DNA of 64,000 nt from Malurus cyaneus samueli (Eukaryota; Chordata; Aves; Passeriformes; Maluridae). Below are positions 1 through 51,879 of the stretch, one piece after another (the stretch's first letter is position 1; each line of letters opens with the position of its first letter). The notes below the pieces were generated by a model. That model made no database searches, was not told the DNA's origin, and saw only the letters and a list, made by a program, of their open reading frames with translations. The DNA lies in assembly GCA_009741485.1 (NCBI GenBank), contig CM019217.1, positions 37,997,757 through 38,061,756 of the forward strand, in the 5' to 3' direction. Position numbers and translations under genes: made by a program.

Positions 1-1251
1 TCCTGTTGAGAACTATAAACGTCATTTTTGGCATGAAAGGTCATCTGAGAAACATCCTCTTATTATAACAACAGAAGCAGACAGGGAAAATGAACACAAA
101 ACTTACAGAAGTGAAAAAGAGTTTTAGCAAAAATTCATATAAAGGGAGGTAATAAATGTAATTGGAAAATGTGCAGTTATTTAATGTAAACTAAGAATAA
201 AACTGTGTACATCTCCATACCCCATCAGGTTGAAAAGCATTGTGAAATGCAAGGAAATCCAGTAAGATAAGAATTTGTAAAAAGAATGGAACTAATGCAA
301 AGAAGTCACAGGTAGCAAATCAACAGCTAGGTTGTTCAAACGATTGGGAATTTAATGCTGTTGCTTAATCATAAAAGCCAAACAGAATTACGAGCTGATG
401 AAAAGAAATCTCTTTCTTGGACTACAGGAGAAAACAGGGATCGTATTTCTCTTTTGTTGCTATTTAAGATGGGTTTTTTTCTGCTGAGTTTTCTGATGGC
501 TTATCATCATTCAACAGAAGAACAGGAACCGTCTTTCAATACGTTCTAGAGTGATTCAAGTTGAACAATTAAAAAACAAAACAACCTCTCCAAAACCTAA
601 ATTTGCATCCCTAGTTTATCTGATTGCCGAAATGCACTTTTAGTTTTCTACTTTTTGCACAATCTGTACTAGCAGCTTTTAAGTTTCATTTCTAAGGCAA
701 CCAAGTTATAAACAAGGACAAGACAAGACTTTCAAAAAACCTCTCCAAGTTTAGGTGCCCAACTTAAGACTCTTTTCACTACACTGATTTTCAACAATTA
801 CATTTGTTAAAAATACCTTGCAGACTGACAGAAGTTTTGTTTGGATTATGAATTTTAAGAACAATTTTTGCAATTCATGTAGATGTGGCAGCTGATCACA
901 CCACTTCTTTCTAATCTTTTTAACTGTTCTTGACACTGTAAATGCTCTACTTCATACATTTCAAGAAACTGATTTTTCTAACCAATGTAGTAATGACATC
1001 TCTTAATAACAAAAAGAGAAAGCAAACACTACTACTTAATAATTTCTATTACTCATCAATTTAGATTTCACATTATTCCTAAGATCACAAGGATCTGAGG
1101 GTCTTGTGTAAAGACATGAATGTATTATTCTGGAGGGAAGTCCATATAAATAGGTCTTCCAAAATTGCGTAAGTTTTTAACTATTTTCATTTTTAAATAA
1201 TTATTTTGATATATGAAGTAAACAAATACTTATTTGTTTTATTTTATTTAC
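1..1251 (-). other. CLCN3: CLCN3 intron (right part)
   Basis: Intronic AT-rich DNA downstream of the last visible CLCN3 exon. I looked for the next coding exon (GVTRMTV...) and did not find it. No repeat family is recognisable. Confidence 0.8.
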
Positions 1252-38686
<37,435 letters not shown>

Positions 38687-39057
38687 TTAGCTGCTTTATA
38701 ACCTGTATATACACATTAAAAAAATAAGTTATTTTCTATTTGAATATTCAAAAAACACTAAGAAATTTACATCAAAGTTTTTCATGTTTTGGGGAAAACT
38801 TTTTAATGTGACAATATTACAAGTTATAAAAGGTAGCAGCAATACAGAAAAAGCTAATCTGATACAAGAATTATCAGTTAAGAGAGAGAACTTCTTTAAA
38901 GCCTTAAATGAATCCACAGATTGTCCATATCTTAAACACTTTACATAGTGCACAAAGTCCACAAGGATTATAGAAGAGTTACGGGTTACAGAAGAGCACA
39001 GTGGCAACAAATATAGAGAGAAAAAAATAGCTTTCCCTCTGCAGGGCAATAAAATAG

Positions 39058-39335
39058 ATCAGGACTCTTCAGTCTGGAAAAGGTGCAACATAGAAGATGA
39101 TACAACAGATGTCAGCAGAACCATAAGTGGTGTGAAGGAAGTTAAGAGCATCAGCTGTGTTTCAGTGGCCCCTACATGTCATAATGAAAAAGGTAAGGTA
39201 ACAAGCAGAGGAAAAAAGACTGATTCTTCACACAACATGTAGGGAAGTGGTGGAATTCTTTGCCACTTTATGGAAGAATGCAATGGTTCAAAAAGCAGTG
39301 AGAAAACTGACAGAACAACAACAACAAAAATCAAC
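39058..39335 (+). mobile_element. Ancient CR1-like LINE 3' remnant
   Basis: It begins with GGACTCTTCAGTCTGGAAAA and continues through a decayed GATACAACAGATGTCAGCAG..GTGTGAAGGAAGTTAAGAGC stretch. Next come AAAAAGACTGATTCTTCACA and AAGTGGTGGAATTCTTTGCC. The order matches the C-terminal end of older (CR1-Y or L3-like) elements: the FSLEK, SRF...FFT and LWN..LP motifs. It is much more diverged than the other CR1 copies. Family assignment is from memory. Confidence 0.5.
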
Positions 39336-42300
39336 ATTAAAAGCCATTAAAGACAACACCTGGTGAAAATGCTGGAGGCTTGGAGAGCATTCTGGAGACT
39401 TGGATATACTTATTCTCTTCCCTAGAAATCTACTATTGGCAAGACAGATCTCTCTGACTCTACTCATTGTTAGTTCTTAAAAAAAATTATTTACAATTTA
39501 AAACATACTCTCTCTTCAGATCAATTTCTTCCATTCATCTTTATGTGAATTTTTTTCTTGATCTTCTCACATTTTATTGGTACTGAGCAAAGCTTAAGGG
39601 ACAGCCAAAAACATTTCACACTGACATATTAGGAAGCATATTCTATTTGAAAATAGAGTTGCATCTCCGTTGTTTTACCTAAATAAATCAGATCACAATT
39701 CACAATTAAATCAGAAGCTATACATGACATTGTTCAAATGATACAAACTTTTCACACAAAGTAATTTTTGGAATTCACAAAAAAACTGTACCTACAAAGA
39801 ACATGCCTCCTCAAATGTCAGAACACAAAAAGACTGACTATTTCATTATTGTGCTCACAGAAAGTCCTGTCAGCATCATTTTGCCACTACCAGTGGGGTG
39901 TTATCATAAATGGAAGCCACATAGCACAGCTGAAATGAGAAAATGGGACTTCCTGGAAGTGTTTCCACTCACTGCATCCTTCATTGCCTTTCTCCACCTG
40001 CTTCCTGCACCAAAACCATACTATAGACTCATCTGCCAACTCATCCTCCTACTCAAGTGAAATTTTTATTTTAAATATATATGAGTTTTTCTACATTCTG
40101 GTGAGGTTTGCAAGGAAACACAACAGTCTTCTGCCATGTCCATAGAAGTAGCACTAGAAGATGAAAAGGACAAGACACAAAAAAATCCCAGTAGCACAAC
40201 ATATGGTTTTGTCTATTGTATCCTTTTCCTATTGTAGACCTCATTTTTAACAGTTCTTTTTTCCTCTGATTTTACTAATCTTTACTATGAAACAGAGAAC
40301 AATTAACAAGGAGAATTCTAACTGAATGGTTGTCTATCACAAAAAGTTGTTTGTCAATTTATCAAAACAACAAAGAGGCAGCAAATGTAGACTCCAAAAG
40401 TACTACTACTTTTGTGTCACGCCTTCCAAACTCTGATTTCAAACAGCTCCAAGAACTCCTAAAGATCCTTACTGTGAGTGTCTCTCTCTTGCAAACCACA
40501 CGAAGAAACACAATTACTGAAAGCAATTATATGAGCTCAGAGGGAAATGGTGTTAACTGACCCAAATTAGGGAAGCATGAGTACTGGGTTCTGTTATTAA
40601 CCATTTGCTGTTGTGTTTGATACATACTGAGGGCATGGCTGCAGCCTGCTTAGTCTTTTAATTACAGCACCAACTTCGGAAGCACATACAGGATTTTTTA
40701 TCTAATAAAGACATTTTCCTGTAATATTCTCAGAAAAAATATTTATTACAGTATAAAGAGAGAGCATGTAATGTTTGCTGTGCAAACAATGTAAATGTAT
40801 CTTCTAAAATAAAATATGAATTCACTTACATTAAACTCCACCGCTTCAGTTAATTTTACTACAAACCTGCTATTCAGATTAGGAGAAATAACTAATGAGA
40901 AAATGCATTCAGACTGGCTACACTGGCAGGCAAAGTTTCATCAGTGGGCCAGCAGCAGACAAACAAAACCAACACTCTGCAGAGCCAGATCAAGCATACT
41001 GCAGAGAACCCCTGTAACACTTCTCCACAAGCGTGATTCCACAAGCTAACTCCTCTGGTACATCCATGCCTCCGGTTGTATGACAGGCATGGTTTTACAG
41101 TCCTTCTCATTTTAAATACTGTGTGTATCCTGCTGTAGAATTATTGCTGCTGACAGACCTGTCCAACAGCCAACAAAATCTCTAATACCAAAACCCTTCA
41201 TTTTGAGGACTTTTACCAGGATTTTAATTACTGCTCTGCATTCCTAGAGAGTCAAGTACCCCAAGTACTTAGTATCTGACTCCTTGTTACAGATCCTGCC
41301 TCACAACAGCATGCAGCAGTGGCAGGAATGCAGGAAACTAAGATGAGGAGAATGTTAACTGTTCAATAAGCTTAACAAAGGACTAAAATTTTACTTAAGA
41401 ACATGTCAATCACTAATTTGTCCACCACTATCTGTAACTATCGGGGGGGAGGACAGGAGGGAGGACAACATACAACAAATTTCCTTGTGTGCCTTAAAGA
41501 AGAGTTTGTTGAACAAACTACGATAAAAGCGTAGTGACGCACCATCTTGAGCTGTGTTAAATACTCAGGATAACTTGCAAGTTCACATGATGTAAAACAC
41601 TGCTAGCAGGTGAGAGATCTGTCTCACTTGAGTTAAGGAAAGGGAGTGATGTGGGTGGGGAGAGTAGACTCCTCCCCAGAAACAGATTGCAGGGGGCATC
41701 AATAATAAGAAAAACAAAGAGCCAGTAAAATTATTTCTGTTACTACAACAGACAGAAGAGATACCAGTATCATGCCTGACACACTCTGGTGCAGATTATC
41801 CCTTGTGGATAACTGGAAGAGTATGTTTATGTAAGACAACCAGCACAACTGCTTATGGAGTCAAGAGGGGATAAATAACCAGCCAACTTGACATTTTTTA
41901 ATGTCAAATCCATTCCACAGATTCCCTGCCCTACCCGAACAGGTACTAAGCAGCAAGTGGGAAAAAACAGAAGTTACTGAGGAGAAATTGCACACAGGAA
42001 AAAGGGCACTGACTGAATGGTAGTCAACCTCAATTCCAGTAAACCTGGAAAAGGAGAAAACAAAAAATTCTACACCAGGTTCCCAATAAATTCTAGCTAC
42101 AGTAAATATTTAAGCAATGAACCTTCTTTTCAACCTAGACTACTGTAAAAATTCAAGAGAAATTACAAAAGATTAATGAGAACATTAAAGTTACTTTTAA
42201 CTTATTTCTACAAAGCACCACATTTTTGATCCAGAGTCCAGTCCAAATATCTCAGAAAGCAGACTCAAAAATACTTCTGATTATCTTTGAAAAAACCCAA

Positions 42301-44049
42301 AGATATTGAAGCAATGCACTGTAAGAATAATTTAAAATGAAAATACAAGCAATATTCAGGAAGTTCTCAACACAGGAAAGAATTTTACCCAACTCACATA
42401 TCAAAGTCTTCTATGAAAAGACTGTAAAGCAAAAAAGGTGCAAGGCACCCATCATGCTTCTAATACTAAGGTTATTTCCAGGATGTCCTGACCCATCAAA
42501 ATGCTTCTAAAAAAGGTTAACAGAGAAGCCTCCAGCACTGAAAAAATTAAACAACAAAATAACCACCCAAACAAGCAAAAATACTCTAACCAAACTGAAG
42601 AACAGAAAACTAAAGCAGTGTATCTTACCTGTTACAACTAGAGGGAGAGAAGAAAGTAACGAGCACATGGGCAAAGTATATTGTGAGGAAATCTAATAAA
42701 TAGAGTGCAAACAGTAACTACATTGGTAAAGGAGAACAGTGGACAGACAGCTACATTAACAGCAGGAAAAGTGTGTAAGGCTGTTGCAGTTTTCTGAATA
42801 GTCTAACACCACAGGCACTTTTTTGTGTTCCAACGTCAGACATCCTGCTTTTCTTTCAAGATCTACAATTAAAAGGTCATGCAGACAAGCAAGTCAGCTG
42901 AGAGAACCACTTCCAGTGCAGAGACACGTCTATGGAAAAAACAGAGTAGCACAGTAAGAGGCCAGATTTACAAGGCATTTGTTGACAGCTGATCCAAGCA
43001 ATCAGTACATCTCCAGAACACGCTTTGTTATCCCATAAAAACACTTTTCTATATCTCAAGGGGGTCGCAGGAGAAAAAAGGTAGCTTAGGCTTATTATTT
43101 CCCCAGAAGGGGGGTGAAGACTTAAAAGTACTCTTCCAGATTCCAGATTACATATTTGCTTTAAATAGTTCAGTCAAAAACAACTAAAAACCTCCAATAA
43201 CAACAAAGAACCCAACAAACACAATCGACACAAAAACCAAAAACCAATTAAAACCCACAATGATTGAGTTTAACAAAAGAACTATTTTTCAAACTAAGAA
43301 ACCTGATTAATTAAAACATCAGTGTAAGATCCAATTTTTCTATTCAGTACTAACTACTAAGCTAAAAGGTGACTGCCTGTCCTCTTATTTACCCATAGCT
43401 TCCAACGACCCTACTCAAGGACAGCACCTTGTGAGAATGAAATGCACTCAAGAAGCAAAAGCAGATGACATTAAAATTATGAATCCAAGCTTTACACATA
43501 AGAATGTGTAACATGTATATATGGGGGTCTATATCAGAACATCTGCCCAAAATATGAAAGCAGAATTAAGCTTTTATCCTTGAATTCTAAACCTCCCATA
43601 TAATATTAATTTAAAATCCTGTATATTTTTTTACTTTTTAAATAAACCTGCCCTTCAGGAAGAAATTTTAAACTCATAAATTACATTTTCATTTTCACCA
43701 CAGAGTCAGCATATCCAGCCTTCATTTATTTATTCTGTCTGTGACATGAAAATACCTAAGCAGGATGAGAACATAAGTCTTCTTCCAAACTCCAGGTTTG
43801 GAAAATGGGTGAATGTATTGTGAGGAATTTCTCACTGCATTTTTTTGACCACTAGCAGATTATTTCTTCACAGAAAGGCCTAAAAAAATCTTAACACTTC
43901 AAGTTCAGCTTTGACCACAAAAATTCTTCAGGATATTCAGTAATTCAAACTGTTAAAATTTAAGGAATGCCTATGTTAACCTTTACAGAAATACATATAC
44001 AGATCATTCTCTGTAATACTCAAAAAAAATAATCAAACCTTTTTTTCTT

Positions 44050-44263
44050 TACTGTGAGGGTGGTGATGTACTGCACAAGTTGCCCAGAGAAACTGTAAAT
44101 GCCCCGTTCCAGAAAGTGTTTAAGGCCAGGTTAGGATAGGGCTCTGAGCAACCTGGTCTAGCAGAAGGTGCCTAGTAGAACCCTCCTTCCATGGCAGAAG
44201 GGTTGGAACTAGATGATCTTTAAGGTCCCTTTCAACCCAAACCTTTCTGTGATTCTATAATTG
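44050..44263 (+). mobile_element. CR1 LINE 3' fragment
   Basis: A recognisable CR1 3' UTR in the plus orientation: GTTGCCCAGAGAAACTGTAA, then AAGGCCAGGTTAGGATAGGG, GAGCAACCTGGTCTAG, GGTTGGAACTAGATGATCTT, ending in the octamer-type TTCTGTGATTCTATAA. It is about 210 bp and inserted in the CLCN3 5' UTR intron. Confidence 0.93.
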
Positions 44264-46261
44264 ACCTCAGGAAAGGATCTTGGTCAATTTTTATGTCATC
44301 TTTGGAAGAACAAAGTTATGACGGAGCACTGTCAGTTAACTGAAGCTATTTGACTTTAAAATTAAAAAAAAATCTATTTGAGTTTATGTAGTAGATGCCT
44401 AGGTTGTCTTGGAGTAGAAGATAAAAAGTCGGTTCCCAAAAATATCCATAGGTAAAGCTTAGACTAGTTTCATTCACAGCTGCTTCCAAAATAAAACTTA
44501 CACTCATGGAGGAAAGAGAGATACTCAAATATGAACAGAAACACAAAGACAAAATGACATGAAAAGAAAGTCTTAGCTTTGAAACTGCAACAAAAAGCCC
44601 AGAATTCATATCTACATTATATTGAATCTAACCTCCCCTAGTTAATTAAAAACATTTAATATAACATAACAACCCCAAAAGTTTATTCATTTTTATGATA
44701 AATACCAGTATAGAATATCATCACTATATACCTGGCCTGCAGAAAAGCAAAATCTATAAATACTCATTTTGATAGCACTTTTTATGTCCTCAGCTTTAAG
44801 ACAAAAAAAAAGAACCAAACAAAAAAACAACTAAAACTTGACAACCTAATTACTGGATGAATATCAAATTCATACTTCTGGTCATATGATGCCAAACACT
44901 AAGTACATTGATTTCAGTTTGTATAAAATATTCAAAACCACTGCATCTCCAATCCCTAAAATGACTTAACCAGAAAAGTTATGGCTAGCCATAGTTGTGA
45001 CAGCTGAGGAATTATATCTACTTGTCATGAAGATATTAGCCTACCTGACAGAAGGCTTTCGCATCCAATTATTAATGTGAATACTTTTTAATGGCATTTC
45101 ACATTGACCAAGTTACTAAAGTATATACTTTAATGGCATTCAACCAAACTGGCTGGATTAGCTGAAAACTCTATTACTAAACTAACCTAATTTATTGATA
45201 CATTAGAAAAAACTCTGCTATCAGAGTTGAAGAGTGGTCTCACACACAGATACAGTAACAAGCAGCTCTAAGAGTGGTGAGGTCTTTGAGGGGTTTTTAG
45301 TCAACAGTTTAAAAAGGAGAGGACAAAAAAAAAGAAAAATAAAAGCTAAGAACATAATCCCTTATCATGAACCTTAACTAAGTATAAAAGCAAGTATGAA
45401 TCAAAAGCTTTTAGCTTCACAGGCAAGTACTGATCCTGGGTCAAATCATGATAAACAACTGTGTCCATGGCTGCCACTTTGAAGCAAGCCTAAAATACAT
45501 ATAAGATACAGTACTAGTTTCTAAACTAATGGGTCAATACCTATACCTGTAAATATTCAGTCCCGGAAAGAAAAGATGGAGAGTTCCCCTGGTAAAAAAA
45601 AAAAGTCTCTGGTCTCCCTTCTGAAAGCATATTCAGATGAGAAATAACACTGAAACTTCTTAAGACAACTGAAAGGTGAAACCCACACTCTTCTGAAGAG
45701 CAGGAACTATGACTGCAGTTTCTACTGCAGACAAAGCAACTTTTGTTTTTGAGTGTTAGGTCACGATGCTCATTTTCTGTTTGATGAAAGGACACTGCAA
45801 CAGTGTCTCTTTACAGTTTTTAAAGCCTTTTGCGTCTTTTTAATGTGGACTTGGGATGAAGTCATCTGAGGTCTACACAATGGAGCAGAACTTTTACACA
45901 TCACCAGAACGGTCAGAAATCTTGTTAATCATACTAAATTTCTTTAACTTTCCAGAGAAATGCACTGAGCAGTGCCTAACCATGTGTACAGATTCCCAAG
46001 TTCAGGGTCACACCTGAGTTGAGAATTTTTCACATAACTGCGTTCAAATTCAATATAATTCAGGATTGTCAAATTGGAATCTGAAAAAGCACCATTATCC
46101 CAGTAAAAGCACCTTCTCAATAACAGCAGCTACCAAAGATTTTTAAGATCTGAATTAAAATTTCTTTAGAGACACACTAAAGCCCTTGAGATCCAAGGAA
46201 AAAAATCCTATAGAGCTCTCCAAAACACTGTGCAAGCACAGAACCACTGGTTGTGAAATCT

Positions 46262-47188
46262 TGTGGGGACCCCTGGTGGTTCCTGGTCCTTACTCTCCCT
46301 AGCAATACTTCTCCAGCTTCAAAGGAATGAAGAAAACACCAGATAAAGAGGTACATATCCTCTGTGCTCTAGTTAGAAATGACAAGTTTTTGGTCACCAG
46401 AGACAAAGAAAGGCTGGGCACTCTTCTTGGAATGTGCAACTACAGATTTCCAGAAGATAAGGAACTACTGCGTATGTCTCAAATGCTGATAACTGGATGG
46501 CTGTGGAGCCAACCAAGGACTGCTGGTAATAACATTGGTACTAACATGCCGTGAGAAAGAACAAGATGTGGCTGGAGTAGGGGCTATGGAGAGGTAGGAC
46601 AGCACTTCTCTGGAAGAAATAACCTTGGTCTAGTTCCTGGAGACACATACAAGCACCACACGGTACAGTGCAAGCACAGGAATGAGGCCAAGGTGTGGGC
46701 TTGGACTGCAGAGAGGGATCAACACCAAGAGGGATCAACACCAAAACACCCGAAGCATTTCCAGAAAAGTCTAAAAGAACAGACTGCACGGGATGGGTAA
46801 TTTGCGGGCAAAGCAAGAAACCTGTCTACAGGATGAGGAAACCTAGCCATAAAAAAGAACCTCCTGCAAGCCCACGTAGTGCCCCCAGGATCCTGGACAT
46901 CCCATCAGTTGCACTGACTCTGGAACCAGGACTAGTGATCTCTTTCTCTCTTTCTTTGATTCATCTCTTCCTTTCTCTCTTCCCTTTCACCCAAATCCTT
47001 CATCCAAAATCCACTGCCATGCACTCATGCAGTAGGTCATGGACTTAAGCAGCAACTTCCACTCCAAGTTTGTAATGCACTAACAAAACTTTCTGATTGA
47101 TTGCTGACCCTCTGACTTTTGTTGCTCCTTTTGACTATGAGCATTTATGAATCTTGGCTGCTTCCTTCCCTTAAGGGAGAGACATCAC
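46262..47188 (+). mobile_element. Possible decayed LTR or ERV-derived segment
   Basis: The block opens TGTGGGGACCCCTGGTGG and its right part resembles avian LTR sequence. It has a CTTTCTCTC-rich tract (46939-46985), then TGCACTAACAAAACTTTCTG (a decayed AATAAA-like site) and CCTTAAGGGAGAGACATCACA. It contains a 16-bp perfect tandem duplication at 46712-46743. No target-site duplication was found, and the identification is tentative. Confidence 0.35.
46712..46743. repeat. Perfect 16-bp tandem duplication
   Basis: AGAGGGATCAACACCA occurs twice in direct succession, inside the possible LTR-derived block. Confidence 0.95.
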
Positions 47189-47577
47189 AGTAACAGAGGA
47201 TAAACCGACAGATGCACTATGTACAGCTATTTAAACTACAAAGCCAGGAGCCCTGACAACAGGCTTGCTCTGCTTCTTGCTCTGGAGCCTCACAAGCAAC
47301 AGTGTTAAGGCAAGGAGGTGACGAAGGGCTGAAGTGATCAACACCTGGATCTGGCTCATGGCTGACATCCTTTGCTGAACTACACAGAAACCACCTCACT
47401 TTTCTAAAAACAGCACTTCCAACCATTACTGATGGCCATTCTAGTCATTTTCAAAGGATGAAACAGATATGTCAATTTGTTCAGAGATACCTGTGACCCT
47501 CTGATGTTGATCCACAAGACTGTTAACAGCCTGTGCCTCCTTTTTAATAAAAACAGCTACTCTAACTAAAGGAGACT

Positions 47578-47712
47578 TACAAAATCAAACAAAACAAAAC
47601 AACAACAACAAAACCCCAAAAAAAAAAACCAACAAAAACCCCAAACAACAACAACAAAAACCCACAAAAAACTCCAAAAAACCAAAAAAAACCCAAACCA
47701 AATAAAAATAAA
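47578..47712. repeat. A/C-rich low-complexity tract
   Basis: About 135 bp composed almost only of A and C (CAAAACAAAACAACAACAAC-type units, then AAACCCC-type units). Confidence 0.95.
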
Positions 47713-49562
47713 GGCCGTGACACCCTAGATGCACAAACAGCACCAAAAGCAAAGTATTTACTAAATCAAGTGTGTTAGCAGTTCAGAATGCACAATAAGT
47801 TCTCTTCACTTGAATATTCTTCTCTCCAGCCGTAAAACCCAGTTGAAAGGTTGGCAAAGACATTTCCTAAAATAATGTTTATTTTGTAAGGAACCACAAA
47901 CACCAGACAAGTTTCCGGCAGGAGAGTCTAGAAGGTAACTTACTGTTTCATGGAGTGATCAAGCTGAAAACAAGGTGGGTATCTTATGAAGAAAAAATAA
48001 ATCGGGTTCATGTGAGATTTTTAATATTATTTTAAAAATCACCTATAGTTTATTAAAAGGCTTCTAGCTAATAGACTACAAAGGTCAGTCATCATAAATG
48101 TTTAATATAATTACAGAAATGAGGTCAGTTTACTGAGTTCATAGATTAAATTTATTAAAAAGCATCCATCCTCTACCTATCCAAAGAAACAAAACATTCT
48201 TTAAACTTAGTTAGAAATAAACACTGAGATTTTCTAACTATGGTAGTGTCATAAATACTTAGCACACAGATTATTAGGCCTCCTCAGGTGTTTTAGAAGC
48301 TTCACTGCCTAAGGTAAAAGAATATTCACATTTCAGAATAAAATTGTTAAGTCTGTAAGACTGATAATAATTTAAAGTTGTCTGCACAACAAGCAGCAAA
48401 AAGTCAAGTAACCATGAAAGAAATCTTCAGTTTTATTTCTTAGATATACTCTGGAAATTTGTAGGTTCGCTTTCCAAAATCAGAAAATAAGTATGTCTGG
48501 AAGCATATGGAGAACTGATGTTTTTCTCAACACATACATGAGACAAATTAAAAGCGGAAAACCCAGGGGAAAAGCTGCAGTAGATCAAAAACTGCAGATA
48601 ACACATCAAGATCCAACAAATCTGGCAGAGAATACTAATTTGAAGATAAGAGTGGAATGAACTCAAACACAAACTTATCTTTCAGGAAAAAGAGCACTTG
48701 AATTTAAACTGGCAGAATGTCAAAATATTAAATCACCCCAGCAGCTCTAGCTGGAATTTAAACAAAGTACTGAAATGAAATCCCATTTTTGCTATTTCCA
48801 TTAGGAAACGTTTCTTCATTATACTTTATTGTAGAATGAACATGTAAAATGCACATTTGATTACTTCATCTCTTCTGAACTTTCTAAAGAAATTTATCAA
48901 AACACACCAAAAAGAAAAAAAAAAAAATAACAGTAAAGGTCATTTTTATCAAAGGGTCTGTGCTTTAGGACTGAACTTAATTCACTGTTTCATTTACTAC
49001 TCGTCCTTACCCTCACAAAGAAAGCACAGTCTACTCCTGTAACTAGAAAGCCTAAGGAAAATGCTTAACAACCAAAACAACTGAATGCCTAGAAAGTTCA
49101 AGTAAAATATACCTGACTAGACTCTCTGCAAGTTATTAAAAATAACTGCTCGTACTCACTATGAAGTTATAAATTCTCTTCTTCACATTCATTTCCAGGA
49201 GTATATACTCAAGACTACTTACTATATAATATAAACTAATAAGGGTACTCCAGATGTAAACAGATTTGTTGCCATTTTAACGGCTTTGTCTAGAATCCTT
49301 TCTATTATGCATGAAGCCTAGGGATCACTTCACCAACTCTCTTCTCTAATAATAAAAAAACCCAGTTCATTAAGTATATCTCAACAATTTACATTTTTCA
49401 ATTTCTATGTTTTTAAAGGAGAGCATGTCCCAGCAGAAAAAAAAATAATAACCTGTTTGCAACCCTCTTATAATCAATTAAATGAGTATTGTTTTATTTA
49501 GATTTTATTCTCTCAGATTTTATAAAGGCTTTCCAAATTCAGAAACAAGCTTCCAGTTAAAC

Positions 49563-49602
49563 AGTTAATTCTAAAAATTTCCAGTTAACTCTAAAAATTT
49601 GT
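49563..49602. repeat. Two-copy 20-bp tandem repeat
   Basis: AGTTAATTCTAAAAATTTCC followed by AGTTAACTCTAAAAATTTGT, preceded by a partial third AGTTAA unit. Confidence 0.9.
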
Positions 49603-51879
49603 AACTGTCAACTTTCTAGTATTCTGAGCATTTTCAGTTTCCAAAGCACAGCATATAAACAAGCACAAAGTGGTGTATAGCAGAGCTTCCTCATTTAGGA
49701 GCAGAGATAAAAACTTGGCCTGACACCTGAATCGCTTTAGCAACCCAGACAACACAGAACCTGCACTTTTAGGTTACGACATAAGGGAACAACTGAAACA
49801 AGAAGGACAGATTCGGGAACTTGCTCACAGACATTAAGGTGAAACCTTAGTTTTCAGAAAATAAGCAGGGAGAGTACAAAACCAGTTCCATGCACATGAT
49901 CATTACCACTGCTGACAACCTGTGGAATTTATGAGGTTACTGCTGCTGTCAAGGTGCCAAAGCAAAAATCTAGGAACACGCACACTAGTCTGAGGATTAG
50001 GAAATTAAACTGGCACTATCACTTCTGGCACAAATCTTTTCAGCAAGTGAGCTTCTATTCTAGATTTTTAATTTACAAGCAAAATAAAAATATTCCTATT
50101 GCCAAATTATTGTAAGATTTTACCCTGAAAGCTTGATCTGTACAATTACACCTAACCACATGCATACAATGTCAGCTACATAAGAGCAGGAAAAAACTAT
50201 CTGAATGTTCCTAGAGTGCTTTTTGGCAATAGTTGTGAACTTGGAACAGTTGTCCCAGCTTTAGTGCTTACACTCAAGGAATGTAACTCTGCTATTCAAG
50301 GTAAGACACAGACAAACAGACCTTAAAGCAAAGTGTGGCAGGGAAAATAAAGCCAAATTGTATATTCAGCAAACAGGAGAATATGTATTACACAGCCAGA
50401 CCCATCTGTTCAAAGAGTAACCAGTGTGGTGGGTTTGCACTTGCAGGCTACCCAAACATCAATGTGCTACAAACATTTGGTGTGAAAGAGAGCACAAGAG
50501 GAAGTATAAACATGGTCATGAGAAAAATGCTGACATACTAATAAAATCAAGGGTTCTGAGCACTGCAGTCACAAAGGGCAAAGGCTAACAGTTTCAAGTA
50601 TCTTTCCTGGTGACAAATTTGGATAGGCTCGTTCTTTTCACAAGGGGAGAAAAGGGGGAGGAAAAGGGAATTTTACCCAGGATTACCTTAACTCACAAAT
50701 ATGCATCAGAGAGAACAGCAGAATAGTAAAACACTCAAAGAGGACAATGTAAATATTAGGGTAAAGAAAATCTTGGAATACAACAAGTAAAATATGTTTC
50801 TAGAAACATTACAATATGCATTGTGTATGACATCTACTATTGTGAGGCAGCAAACAAGAAACAACCACTATTTTTCTGAACACCATGTAAATTCTGTTTT
50901 CACATGTGTTACAGACAGATGCAGAGTCATTGTGCTTCAAGCTGTGAGTTTCAAGCTACCTGCAGTTTTTCCAGAGCAGAACTCCTTACCATTCTGACTT
51001 TGCAGCAAGTTTACATCTGCTTGCCAGCCAAAGAGACAAGACATGAAATTTACAGCAGCTGGTCAGTGAAAGAGTTATCTTAGCAAAACCAATAGTGACA
51101 GCTCATGAGTTTTCTTTTATCATGCTTCACAAAGGTATAATTCCTATAATGCACAGGTTTTTTTTTTTTAAATTTTACATTACAGCATATTGAAACTTCC
51201 TTAAATAGAGAAACAGTTTTGTTGACTATCTTTTTTCAAATCTGTCATACCAACACATCCTTCATTCAAATAGCTGTATCTGCAAAGGAGTATCTCTGTT
51301 GCTAAGGGATACAGAACATAAACCCCTTCACAGGTTCACCAAAAAGAAAAGCATCTAAAAGCACCAATTCACCTGACATTTTCTTTTACAAACCCTGCAC
51401 CAGAACCTTCAGAGGTCCCACAAACCCAAAAATGAGGTGCAAGTCTCACACCCAAATGACTACCATTTACCAACATGTTGCCAAAAATATTTAAGCATCT
51501 ATTCTAACATAGCTCATTCACACCAGAAACATTTTGAATTTTGTTATATGGCCCGATTTCACCTAGTTTAGTACTTTAAAATGTGACACAGCAAATTTAC
51601 TATGCTACACTGAACATAGTTCACTATCAGCACACGATTTTCCACTGTCACATTCACAGTCATTGATTTTAGATGAGAATTGATACGCACTTGTTTTACA
51701 GCCGTTTCCACGTTTTTGGATAGGGAAGGAAGAATTTTGGAGAAGTAGGGAAGACAATATGAAAGAATGTAGTCAATATTCAGTTTTAACCTCGCTGACC
51801 TGCACGCCCATTTAATTATGAGGCTCCACAACAGGCCATTACCTCTCTCCCTTGCCTAAGAACGACTCTACTAGCCAAA

